Source: a virus. Taken from it: a stretch of 64,000 nt of DNA. The translations under genes were made by a program, and so were the position numbers. Positions within the stretch are counted from its first letter, which is position 1; each line of letters opens with the position of its first letter. The stretch lies in IMG/VR virus record IMGVR_UViG_3300022912_000005, positions 49,598 to 113,597 of that record; one strand, 5' to 3'. Shown piece after piece: positions 1-7,365 of this stretch. The notes under the pieces are model-generated. The model was given only the letters and a program-made list of their open reading frames with translations, was not told the DNA's origin and searched no databases.

Positions 1-92
1 ATTGTGGATGTTTCATGGCAATCAAAGTGCATTACATCACAGCTGAATGTCCAGAAGAAAAGTGGGATGAAAAAGAAAATGAAAATAAATGA
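1..92 (+). CDS. C-terminal end of an unidentified protein (partial)
   Basis: An open frame enters from the left edge (codons in phase with position 3) and stops with TGA at 90-92. The visible end includes MAIKVHYITAECPEEK and then a very acidic/lysine tail ending NENK. Too little is present to name a family. The stop lies inside the 61-bp promoter region that drives the next gene, so this gene ends the upstream operon. Confidence 0.6.
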   Translation, partial: CGCFMAIKVHYITAECPEEKWDEKENENK

Positions 93-136
93 AGAAAAGT
101 TGTTGACTTGCGACTTTTACCCTATATTTATATATA
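76..136 (+). promoter_or_regulatory. promoter region, copy 1 of a 61-bp duplicated element
   Basis: This stretch is repeated at 21081-21141 with only two mismatches. It contains TTGTTGACTTGCGACTTTT followed by an AT block TATATTTATATATA. TTGTTG with a 17-nt spacer to TATATT, or TTGCGA with 17 nt to TATATA, would both suit a sigma70-type promoter; the exact boxes cannot be fixed by eye. It lies directly before the ssb leader. Conservation of non-coding sequence at two operon heads is the main evidence. Confidence 0.75.
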
Positions 137-204
137 CACTACGAATTAAGTGTAGTGTCAATAAACAATAAATAATAAAATAAAAAATAATAACAATAGG
201 AGTT
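136..204 (+). promoter_or_regulatory. ssb mRNA leader: hairpin plus unstructured A/U tract
   Basis: ACACTAC (136-142) can pair with GTAGTGT (152-158) around a 9-nt loop. About 40 nt of almost pure A/T follow, up to the AGGAG at 198-202. T4 gene 32 mRNA has the same plan: a folded 5' element nucleates cooperative binding of gp32 along an unstructured tract and shuts off translation. Autoregulation here is an inference from that layout; I did not find a convincing pseudoknot partner for the loop. Confidence 0.5.
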
Positions 205-210
205 ATGATT

Positions 211-1005
211 ATGGATGTAAATGCCGCAATTAAAAAGTTACAAAAATTACAAAACGTTACGAGCACAGCAAAGAACATTTGGAAACCTACTGGAAAATCA
301 ACTGTTAGAATAGTACCTTATAAATTCAATAAGGATAACCCATTTCTTGAATTATATTTTCATTATAATTTAGGTGATAACAAAACACATCTTTCACCAG
401 TATCGTATGGTAGACCTGATCCGATTCAAGAGTATGCTGATAAACTAAAAGCTACTGGAGAAAAGCAAGATTTTGTTGAGGGAAGAAAGCTTGAACCTAA
501 AATGAGAACATTTTTACCAATCGTCGAAAGAGGAAAAGAAGATGAAGGTGTCAAATTTTGGGGATTTGGTAAAACAGTATATACAGAATTGTTAGGTACT
601 ATTGCTGATCCTGAATATGGTGATATTACACGAATTGAAGAAGGTCGTGATATTAACATTGAAAAGCAAACACCACAACAAGCAAACAATCAATATGGGA
701 AAGTACTAATTAGAGTTAGTCCTAGAGTGTCACCATTACATGAGGATGCAACGGTAACTAAATCATTATTAGAAGATCAGCTTGATATTAATGATGTGTA
801 TGAGGAACCTTCATATGATGAGTTAGATAGATTATTTAAGAATCTAATATCTCCAGAAGATGATGATTCTAATGGATCAAATGGTGAGAGTACGGAATCA
901 CATGCAGAACCTGCTGGTGATGTTGAAACTACACAACCTGCACAAGCAACAACCGATCCAACAGAAGTTGGTGATGCGTTTGAACAAGCGTTCGGATCAA
1001 AATAA
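211..1005 (+). CDS. 32: single-stranded DNA-binding protein (gp32-like)
   Basis: Replication and recombination SSB that coats single-stranded DNA at the fork. The short N-terminal basic segment (MDVNAAIKKLQKLQ), the aromatic-rich core with KFWGFGKTVY near residue 115 and a long acidic Ser/Thr/Glu tail from about residue 205 to the end match the gp32 plan; the tail is the usual docking site for partner replication proteins. At about 264 aa it is a little shorter than T4 gp32 (301 aa). No cysteine is present, so the zinc site of T4 gp32 is missing. ATG 211 is preferred over ATG 205 because AGGAG at 198-202 then lies 8 nt away rather than 2. uvsX follows after a terminator hairpin. Family call rests on architecture and context. 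Confidence 0.82.
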   Translation: MDVNAAIKKLQKLQNVTSTAKNIWKPTGKSTVRIVPYKFNKDNPFLELYFHYNLGDNKTHLSPVSYGRPDPIQEYADKLKATGEKQDFVEGRKLEPKMRTFLPIVERGKEDEGVKFWGFGKTVYTELLGTIADPEYGDITRIEEGRDINIEKQTPQQANNQYGKVLIRVSPRVSPLHEDATVTKSLLEDQLDINDVYEEPSYDELDRLFKNLISPEDDDSNGSNGESTESHAEPAGDVETTQPAQATTDPTEVGDAFEQAFGSK

Positions 1006-1038
1006 GGTTCACACTATAACCTCGTAGTTATGTAAACG

Positions 1039-1065
1039 AATATGCCCCCTTTGGGGGCATATTTT
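1039..1065 (+). terminator. rho-independent terminator after ssb
   Basis: AATATGCCCCC (1039-1049) pairs perfectly with GGGGGCATATT (1053-1063), an 11-bp stem with a 3-nt loop and two more T after it. It is by far the most GC-rich hairpin of this region and lies just after the ssb stop. Confidence 0.88.
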
Positions 1066-1074
1066 ACAACAATT

Positions 1075-1095
1075 TATAAATATATAATCAGGAGC
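1075..1095 (+). promoter_or_regulatory. possible T4-type late promoter and RBS before uvsX
   Basis: TATAAATA, the consensus -10 box of T4 late promoters, is at 1075-1082; a start about 8 nt later would leave a very short leader with the AGGAG at 1091-1095 before ATG 1101. In DNA this AT-rich the match could be chance, and a late promoter before a recombinase would be unusual, so confidence is low. Confidence 0.3.
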
Positions 1096-1100
1096 TGTAT

Positions 1101-2201
1101 ATGTCAAAAACTAATACGGACACATTGGCTGGAGTCTTAGCCAATGATTTAAACAAACAATTTAAAGATAACGACAAAGTGGCGTTCTTTTTAGATGACG
1201 CAAAAGGATCACCTACTGATGTAGTTGATTTCGTTTCAACAGGATCATCAATTTTAGATTTAATAATTTCAAATAGAAAAAATGGTGGATTACCATACGG
1301 TAAAATAGTAGAGTTTCAAGGGTTAGAAGCATCAGGAAAATCATTAATATGTTCACATGTAATTGCTGAAGTACAGAAGCAGGATGGAATTGGTATATAC
1401 ATAGATACTGAATCTGCGGCATCTCAAGAGTTTTTAACTGCTATTGGAGTGGATAACAGTCAAATGTTATATTTGAGTTTTGATACGGTTGAAGATATTT
1501 TCAGTTCAATTGAAGCATTAGTAACAAGAATAAGATCATCAGATCGAGACAGAAAAGTTGTGATAGTGGTTGATTCTATATCAGCCGCATCAAGTAAAGT
1601 TGAAATGGAAGCTGATTTTGATCAAGCTGGTTGGGCAACTGCAAAAGCTATTATTATTTCAAAAGCTATGAGAAAATTAACACAAATGATTGCCAAACAA
1701 AAAATATGCTTAATATTCACATCACAATTACGAATTAATCTTGGTGTATCATTTGGTGACAAATACATAACATCAGGTGGTAAAGCATTAGGATTTCATG
1801 CATCAGTTATTGTTAGATTAACAAAATCATTAAAAATCAAAAACCCAAAAGGTGATATAATTGGAATTCAAGCGAAGGCTAAAATTCATAAAAATAGAAT
1901 AGGACCCCCATTACGAGAAACTACTATATTGATATATTTTGATCGTGGGATTGATGATATTAACGGATGGTTGCAATTTTTGAAGATTCGAAAGTTAGTA
2001 AAATCAGGTGGGTCTTGGTACACAATTACACATCCAACTACAAAAGAAGACATTAAATTTCAAGCAAAAGATTGGGAAAATAAACTTAAAGATCCTGTAT
2101 TGAAAAGTCATGTGTATGATATTATATGTGATGATTTAATATTAACATACAAAAAACGTGAAGATCGTAATTTAGATAATATTAACGTAGTAGATGAATG
2201 A
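1101..2201 (+). CDS. uvsX: UvsX/RecA-type recombinase
   Basis: Strand-exchange ATPase for recombination-dependent replication and repair. Walker A GLEASGKS is at residues 74-81 and the hydrophobic strand KVVIVVDS, the Walker B, is near residue 155. The segment around 190-225 (TQMIAKQKICLIFTSQLR then GDKYITSGGKALGFHAS) matches the RecA core and the loop L2 area. Length 366 aa is close to T4 UvsX (391 aa). It follows the ssb terminator and starts a tight run: the nuclease gene begins 7 nt after its stop. SD AGGAG is 5 nt before ATG. Confidence 0.93.
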   Translation: MSKTNTDTLAGVLANDLNKQFKDNDKVAFFLDDAKGSPTDVVDFVSTGSSILDLIISNRKNGGLPYGKIVEFQGLEASGKSLICSHVIAEVQKQDGIGIYIDTESAASQEFLTAIGVDNSQMLYLSFDTVEDIFSSIEALVTRIRSSDRDRKVVIVVDSISAASSKVEMEADFDQAGWATAKAIIISKAMRKLTQMIAKQKICLIFTSQLRINLGVSFGDKYITSGGKALGFHASVIVRLTKSLKIKNPKGDIIGIQAKAKIHKNRIGPPLRETTILIYFDRGIDDINGWLQFLKIRKLVKSGGSWYTITHPTTKEDIKFQAKDWENKLKDPVLKSHVYDIICDDLILTYKKREDRNLDNINVVDE

Positions 2202-2208
2202 GTAATGA

Positions 2209-3213
2209 ATGAATGCTAATGATAATATCTTAATTGTAGACGGATTCAACACCTTCAAGAGAGTATTTGCAGTCAATAGCTCAGTTAATTCAATTGGTGA
2301 GCATGTTGGTGGTATTGTTGGATTTTTATATTCATTACGTAAAGCGATAAATATAATCAATCCAAGTAGATGTATCATTGTATTTGATGGAAAAGATGGG
2401 TCTAAATATAGACGTAAAATATATCCAGAATATAAGATGAATAGACGTAATAAACATAGTTACAATCGACATAAACAGTTCAGCACGGGCGTATCAGAAG
2501 AACAACAAATCATAAATGAATTGAGACATTTAATTACATATCTGGAAGTGTTACCATTAAACATAATATCAATAGATGGTATTGAAGCTGATGACACGAT
2601 AGCATATATAGTGAATACTCTATCTCATGATAAAAATAAAACAACAATAATGTCTACAGACAAAGATTTCTATCAATTAATCAATGATAACGTTATAGTG
2701 TGGAGCCCAACTAAAAATATATTAGTTACTAAAACTGAAGTAAATGATGAATTTGGTATTATTCCAGATAACTTTATTGTATTGAAAACATTAATTGGTG
2801 ATAATAGTGACAACATATCTGGTATAAAAGGTGCAGGGTCAAAGACAGTGAAGAAGTATTTTCCAGAGTTATTTACGAGTGATGTTATGGATATGAAAGA
2901 GTTTTTCAAATATGCAAAAGAATGTAGTGTAGATTCTAAATTAAAAATACATGATAATGTGATTAATAATATTGATATATTAAAAAGAAATTATATATTA
3001 ATGCAACTAAAAAACCCACCAGTGAATAATAGAAATAAATTGAAAATAACAAACATAGTGAATGGAGATATACCAGAATTGATAAAATATAAATTGCAAG
3101 TTACATTCTTACAAGATAATCTATCATCAAATATAAAGAATTTTGAATCATTTATTAGATCATTTAATATATTACATTTTAATGCATGTGATCATAATAA
3201 AAATATAACATGA
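2209..3213 (+). CDS. rnh: 5'-3' exonuclease / flap endonuclease (T4 RNase H family)
   Basis: Removes RNA primers and 5' flaps on the lagging strand. The FEN family acidic residues are visible in order: ILIVDGFNTF (res. 6-15), IVFDGKDGSKYRRKIYPEYK (about 58-78), DGIEADDTIAYIV (about 123), MSTDKDFYQL (about 147) and GDNSDNISGIKGAGSKT (about 197-213), the last being the helix-hairpin-helix with its metal-binding Asp. 334 aa is close to T4 Rnh (305 aa). It overlaps the following helicase by ATGA, so both are probably translated together. No SD is obvious, which suggests coupling to uvsX. Confidence 0.9.
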   Translation: MNANDNILIVDGFNTFKRVFAVNSSVNSIGEHVGGIVGFLYSLRKAINIINPSRCIIVFDGKDGSKYRRKIYPEYKMNRRNKHSYNRHKQFSTGVSEEQQIINELRHLITYLEVLPLNIISIDGIEADDTIAYIVNTLSHDKNKTTIMSTDKDFYQLINDNVIVWSPTKNILVTKTEVNDEFGIIPDNFIVLKTLIGDNSDNISGIKGAGSKTVKKYFPELFTSDVMDMKEFFKYAKECSVDSKLKIHDNVINNIDILKRNYILMQLKNPPVNNRNKLKITNIVNGDIPELIKYKLQVTFLQDNLSSNIKNFESFIRSFNILHFNACDHNKNIT

Positions 3214-4565
3214 AAAATATAGAATACTTAAAATATGGTTACAATTTCCAAATAAAATTAATTGTTGCACTGATGCTTGATAGAACGTTTTTAGAACAGA
3301 TATATGATATATTGGATGTTAAATTAATAGAAGCTGAATCATTGAAATGGATATTTAAAAAAATGAAAACATATTTTGAAAAATATCAAAAGTCAATTAC
3401 ATTTGATATATTTAAAATTGAAATGGAAACAGATAAAGTATCTGATATAATAAAAAGTGACATTATAGATAAGCTACGAGATGTACATAAAAATTACAAT
3501 GCTACAGATTTGGATTTTATAAAAGATAAATCAGTTGAATTTTTTAAAAATCAAAATTTAAAAGGTGCAATAGTTGAGACTGCATCATTGATGGAAAACA
3601 CATCACAAGATTATGATAAAATAAGAACAATAATAAATAACGCATTAAATGCGGGAACAGAGAGAAACATAGGACATGAATATTTAACAATGATAACAGA
3701 AAGATATGATGAAGAAAACAGAAATACAATACCAACACCCTGGTCACATTTTAATGAGGCTATGGATGGTGGTTTAAGTGCTGGTGAATTAGGTGTGATA
3801 GTTGCACCAAGTGGAGTTGGTAAGAGTTGGATATTACAAGCAATGGCGGCTCATATGATACAAGAAGGCAAGGATGTGGTGTATTACACAATGGAATTAA
3901 ATGAGATATATGTTGGTAAACGAGTTGATAGTATATTGAGTGGAATAAATTATCAAGAATTAAAATATCGTGAAGATGAAATTCACCCGATAGTTAATAA
4001 AATACCAGGTAAGTTAACGATTAAATATTTTCCAACAAAGTATCCAACAGCACATACATTGTTGGCACATACTAAAAAATTAAGAGCAATGGGAATTGGA
4101 TGTGATGCTATAATAGTCGATTATGCAGATATTATTAAAGATGCACAAGCCAATACTGAAATGAGACATGCATTAGGTAATATATATGAAGATTTGAGAG
4201 GTATTGCTGGTGAATTAGAAGTACCTATGTGGACAGCATCACAAGCAAATAAGAGTGCATTACAAGATGACATAATTGAAGCTGAAAGAATTGCAGAATC
4301 ATATCAAAAGATAATGACAGCAGATTTTGTATTATCATTATCACGACATAAAGAAGATAAGATTGCAAATACTGGAAGGTTTCATGTTATAAAGAATAGA
4401 TTTGGGCCTGATGGGATGTCATATAGTGCTGAAATTGATACCAATAAAGGTTATATACGAATATTAAAAGCATATAATGAAGTAAAGACGCTATCTCCAA
4501 CAGAAACTAAAGCTTATCATGGAAAACGTCATAAAGAAATATTTGGTAAAGCTACTAGGAGTTAA
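3210..4565 (+). CDS. 41: replicative DNA helicase (gp41/DnaB-like)
   Basis: Hexameric 5'-3' helicase of the replication fork. An N-terminal helical domain (res. 1-150) precedes a RecA-like core with Walker A APSGVGKS at 199-206, the Walker B-like strand AIIVDYADII near 300 and TASQANKSA near 340; SRHKEDKIANTGRFHVIKNRFG near 375-395 matches the family's arginine-rich C-terminal motif. 451 aa compares with 475 for T4 gp41. No primase (gp61) or loader (gp59) gene lies in this window. Start overlaps the nuclease stop (ATGA). Confidence 0.92.
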   Translation: MKNIEYLKYGYNFQIKLIVALMLDRTFLEQIYDILDVKLIEAESLKWIFKKMKTYFEKYQKSITFDIFKIEMETDKVSDIIKSDIIDKLRDVHKNYNATDLDFIKDKSVEFFKNQNLKGAIVETASLMENTSQDYDKIRTIINNALNAGTERNIGHEYLTMITERYDEENRNTIPTPWSHFNEAMDGGLSAGELGVIVAPSGVGKSWILQAMAAHMIQEGKDVVYYTMELNEIYVGKRVDSILSGINYQELKYREDEIHPIVNKIPGKLTIKYFPTKYPTAHTLLAHTKKLRAMGIGCDAIIVDYADIIKDAQANTEMRHALGNIYEDLRGIAGELEVPMWTASQANKSALQDDIIEAERIAESYQKIMTADFVLSLSRHKEDKIANTGRFHVIKNRFGPDGMSYSAEIDTNKGYIRILKAYNEVKTLSPTETKAYHGKRHKEIFGKATRS

Positions 4566-4570
4566 AGAAT

Positions 4571-6592
4571 ATGAATATAAAATCATTTAAATTATCAAAA
4601 CAATTTGTTGAAAGATATAAGAAAATAAATCCAGAATTTGGATTTGATGGTCTTGGTGAATTAGTGTACATGAGAACCTATTCAAGAATTAAAGACGATG
4701 GTACAAATGAAGTGTGGTGGGAAACTGTACAACGTGTGGTTGAAGGAACCTACACCATGCAAAAGAATCATATTGAAAATTCTAATTTGGGTTGGAATGC
4801 ATGGAGAGCACAGAAATCAGCACAAGAGATGTACAGACGAATATTCACTATGAAGTTTTTACCACCAGGTCGTGGATTGTGGGCAATGGGAACACCAATA
4901 ACAGAGGAACGTGGATTATATGCCGCATTAAATAATTGTGCATTTGTTTCAACCAAAACATTAAAAGAAGATTTGTCAAAACCATTTTGTTTTTTGATGG
5001 ATGCATCAATGTTAGGAGTTGGTGTTGGTTTTGATGTGAGAGGTGCTGAACAAATAATCATTAAACCACCTAGAGTATCATCATTAAAAGAGAAATATGT
5101 TGTTCCAGATGATCGTGAAGGTTGGGTTGAAAGTTTGAAATTATTACTTGATAGTTATTTCATGGGTACTGGTGAAATTGAATTTGATTATTCATTAATT
5201 AGAGCTGAAGGTGCTTTAATTAAAGGATTTGGTGGAGTGAGTAGTGGTGCAGGACCATTAAAAAAAGTACACAAAGACATTCGAAGAGTATTGAACGGTA
5301 ATATTGATGATCCAATAACGATTACCACGATTGTTGATATTATGAATTTAATTGGAACATGTGTTGTAGCTGGTAACGTGAGAAGAAGTGCTGAGATTGT
5401 ATTTGGTGAAGCTACTAATGATGAATATATCAATTTAAAAAATTATGAAATGAATCCAGAACGAGAAGAATATGGTTGGACATCAAACAATTCAGTATTT
5501 GCTAATGTAGATACTGATTATTCACAGTTTGTTGATAGAATATGTGACAATGGTGAGCCTGGGATATTTTGGTTAGATAATGCAAGAAAATATGGTAGAA
5601 TGTCAAATGGTCCAGACAACAAAGACTTTCGAGCTGATGGTACAAATCCATGTGCAGAGCAAGTATTAGAATCGTATGAATTATGTTGTTTGGTTGAAAC
5701 ATTTCCAGATAGACATGAATCATTAGATGATTTTTTAACTACTCTTAAATATGCATATTTATATGCAAAGACGGTGACTCTTGGTAAAACTCAATGGTCT
5801 GACACAAATAGAGTGATGTTGAGAAATAGAAGAATTGGATGCAGTGTGAGTGGAGTGGCACAATTTATATCACATCAGGGATTAACTACATTAAAGAAAT
5901 GGTTAGATGTTGGATATAATGCAATTAAAGAGTGGGATGAGAAATATTCTGATTGGTTTGCAATACCAAAAAGCATTAGAGTTTCAAGTGTGAAACCAAG
6001 TGGTACAATCTCATTATTAGCTGGTGCAACACCAGGAATTCATTATCCAGAGAGTAGATTTTATATACGTCGAATTAGATTATCAAATACAAGCAAATTA
6101 TTAACACCATTGAAGAGAGCTGGATATGTTATTGAACCTGCATTTGGTAGTGAAGATTCTACAGTTGTAGTTGAGATTCCAATTGATGTTGGTGAAGGAG
6201 TAAGAACGTTAGATGACGTGGGGATGTATGAGCAATTATCATTGGCGGCATTTATGCAGAAGTATTGGTCTGATAATTCAGTAAGTTGTACAATTACATT
6301 TGATAGGGAGACTGAAGGACCACTAATTGAACAAGCATTGAATTATTTTCAATATCAATTAAAGAGTGTTTCATTCTTACCAAAATTAGACAATACTACA
6401 TATAAACAAATGCCATATGAACATATAACTGAAGATGATTATAATACAATTACTAAGAAGATCAAGAAATTGAATTTCAAAAGCGTTAAAGGAAATGAAG
6501 CTGAGATTGATAGATTTTGTACAACAGATTATTGTGAATTAGGATCAGAAATTAGTGAAATAAAATCAACACAAAATGTAGGAAAAAAATAG
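4571..6592 (+). CDS. nrdJ: class II (adenosylcobalamin-dependent) ribonucleotide reductase, monomeric RTPR type
   Basis: Reduces ribonucleotides to deoxyribonucleotides for phage DNA synthesis using coenzyme B12. The single ~670-aa chain has LPPGRGLWAMGT (about 95-107), NNCAFVST with the first active-site Cys (about 119), GVGVGFDVRG, NPCAEQVLESYELC (about 360-373) with the thiyl-radical Cys region, KPSGTISLLAGATPGIHYP (about 480-500) and a C-terminal CTTDYC (Cys 650 and 655) that would re-reduce the active site. This is the ribonucleoside-triphosphate reductase pattern, not T4 NrdA/NrdB. No separate small subunit is nearby, as expected. SD GGAG at 4558-4561. It implies a host that makes or imports B12. 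Confidence 0.92.
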   Translation: MNIKSFKLSKQFVERYKKINPEFGFDGLGELVYMRTYSRIKDDGTNEVWWETVQRVVEGTYTMQKNHIENSNLGWNAWRAQKSAQEMYRRIFTMKFLPPGRGLWAMGTPITEERGLYAALNNCAFVSTKTLKEDLSKPFCFLMDASMLGVGVGFDVRGAEQIIIKPPRVSSLKEKYVVPDDREGWVESLKLLLDSYFMGTGEIEFDYSLIRAEGALIKGFGGVSSGAGPLKKVHKDIRRVLNGNIDDPITITTIVDIMNLIGTCVVAGNVRRSAEIVFGEATNDEYINLKNYEMNPEREEYGWTSNNSVFANVDTDYSQFVDRICDNGEPGIFWLDNARKYGRMSNGPDNKDFRADGTNPCAEQVLESYELCCLVETFPDRHESLDDFLTTLKYAYLYAKTVTLGKTQWSDTNRVMLRNRRIGCSVSGVAQFISHQGLTTLKKWLDVGYNAIKEWDEKYSDWFAIPKSIRVSSVKPSGTISLLAGATPGIHYPESRFYIRRIRLSNTSKLLTPLKRAGYVIEPAFGSEDSTVVVEIPIDVGEGVRTLDDVGMYEQLSLAAFMQKYWSDNSVSCTITFDRETEGPLIEQALNYFQYQLKSVSFLPKLDNTTYKQMPYEHITEDDYNTITKKIKKLNFKSVKGNEAEIDRFCTTDYCELGSEISEIKSTQNVGKK

Positions 6593-6594
6593 AT

Positions 6595-7017
6595 ATGGAA
6601 TTAAAAGTGAAAAGATTAACTCGACATGCTAGATTACCAGAAAAAGCACATGCTGATGATTTGGGGTATGATATATTTTCATCAGAACCTTATCAATTTG
6701 AACCTGGTGATATTAGAACAATAAAGACTGGAATATGTATATCACCAAATAATAATTCATATGGGTGTATTATCAAAGATAGAAGCTCACTTGCTATGAA
6801 AGGGATGTTTGTACATGCTGGTATTATTGATGCTGGATATAGAGGTGAGGTAAAAATACTATTTCATAATGCATCAAAGAAGGCATATCAAATCGATACT
6901 GGTGATAAAGTTGCACAGTTGATTCCACATAAGATTATCAATTTTACAATTACTGATCAATATGATCTACATAACACAAAAAGAGGAGCTAAAGGCTTTG
7001 GAAGTACAGGTAAATGA
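6595..7017 (+). CDS. dut: dUTP pyrophosphatase (dUTPase)
   Basis: Hydrolyses dUTP to dUMP, which keeps uracil out of DNA and feeds dTMP synthesis. All five trimeric dUTPase motifs are visible: HADDLGYDIFSSE (motif 1), KDRSSLAMKG (2), GIIDAGYRGEVKILFHN (3), GDKVAQLIPHKI (4) and the C-terminal RGAKGFGSTG (5). 140 aa is typical. It sits 2 nt after the reductase stop and overlaps the next gene by ATGA, forming a nucleotide-metabolism run. Confidence 0.96.
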   Translation: MELKVKRLTRHARLPEKAHADDLGYDIFSSEPYQFEPGDIRTIKTGICISPNNNSYGCIIKDRSSLAMKGMFVHAGIIDAGYRGEVKILFHNASKKAYQIDTGDKVAQLIPHKIINFTITDQYDLHNTKRGAKGFGSTGK

Positions 7018-7358
7018 ATATGGCAGTAGGTGATCCAACATGCCCAAAGTGTGGATTTTATTATGCACATACATATGATATTATGAATGGGCATCATGTA
7101 TGTGTAATTGTGAATAAATCGGATAATAAAGATGATACAGTTGCAACAAAAATAGAACCAATACCACACGGTAAAGGTCCAAATATTCATGATCTATTGA
7201 AAGTTGATATTGAGGAACGTGCAATATTAGGAGAAAATAGATATGGAGAAAAATTAAAGCCATTCAATGGCAGAGAGGTACTAGTAGATGCATATCAAGA
7301 AGCTCTTGATTTGTCAGTATATCTACGACAATTAATATATGAAAAATATGGAGAATAA
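7014..7358 (+). CDS. zinc-finger protein with MazG-like nucleotide pyrophosphohydrolase motif
   Basis: The N-terminus has CPKCGFYYAH and a later HHVC, a likely small zinc knuckle (res. 10-31). The C-terminal half reads NRYGEKLKPFNGREVLVDAYQEALDLSVYLRQLI, which resembles the helical metal-binding part of MazG/DUF550-type phage pyrophosphohydrolases (E-x-x-D pattern: QEALDLSVYL). Substrate is unknown; a role in cleaning the dNTP pool fits the neighbours dUTPase, RNR and polymerase. It is short (114 aa), so the assignment is a motif-level guess. ATGA overlap with dUTPase. Confidence 0.6.
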   Translation: MNMAVGDPTCPKCGFYYAHTYDIMNGHHVCVIVNKSDNKDDTVATKIEPIPHGKGPNIHDLLKVDIEERAILGENRYGEKLKPFNGREVLVDAYQEALDLSVYLRQLIYEKYGE

Positions 7359-7365
7359 AAAATAA

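Noticed and set aside
426-689. Open frames on the minus strand inside ssb and many other genes
   Set aside because: They mirror strong + strand genes, lack ribosome sites and show no protein-like composition; AT-rich DNA produces many such frames.
1075-1082. Firm late promoter for uvsX
   Set aside because: One TATAAATA match in very AT-rich DNA is not enough and recombinase genes are usually early or middle; listed only as a low-confidence site.
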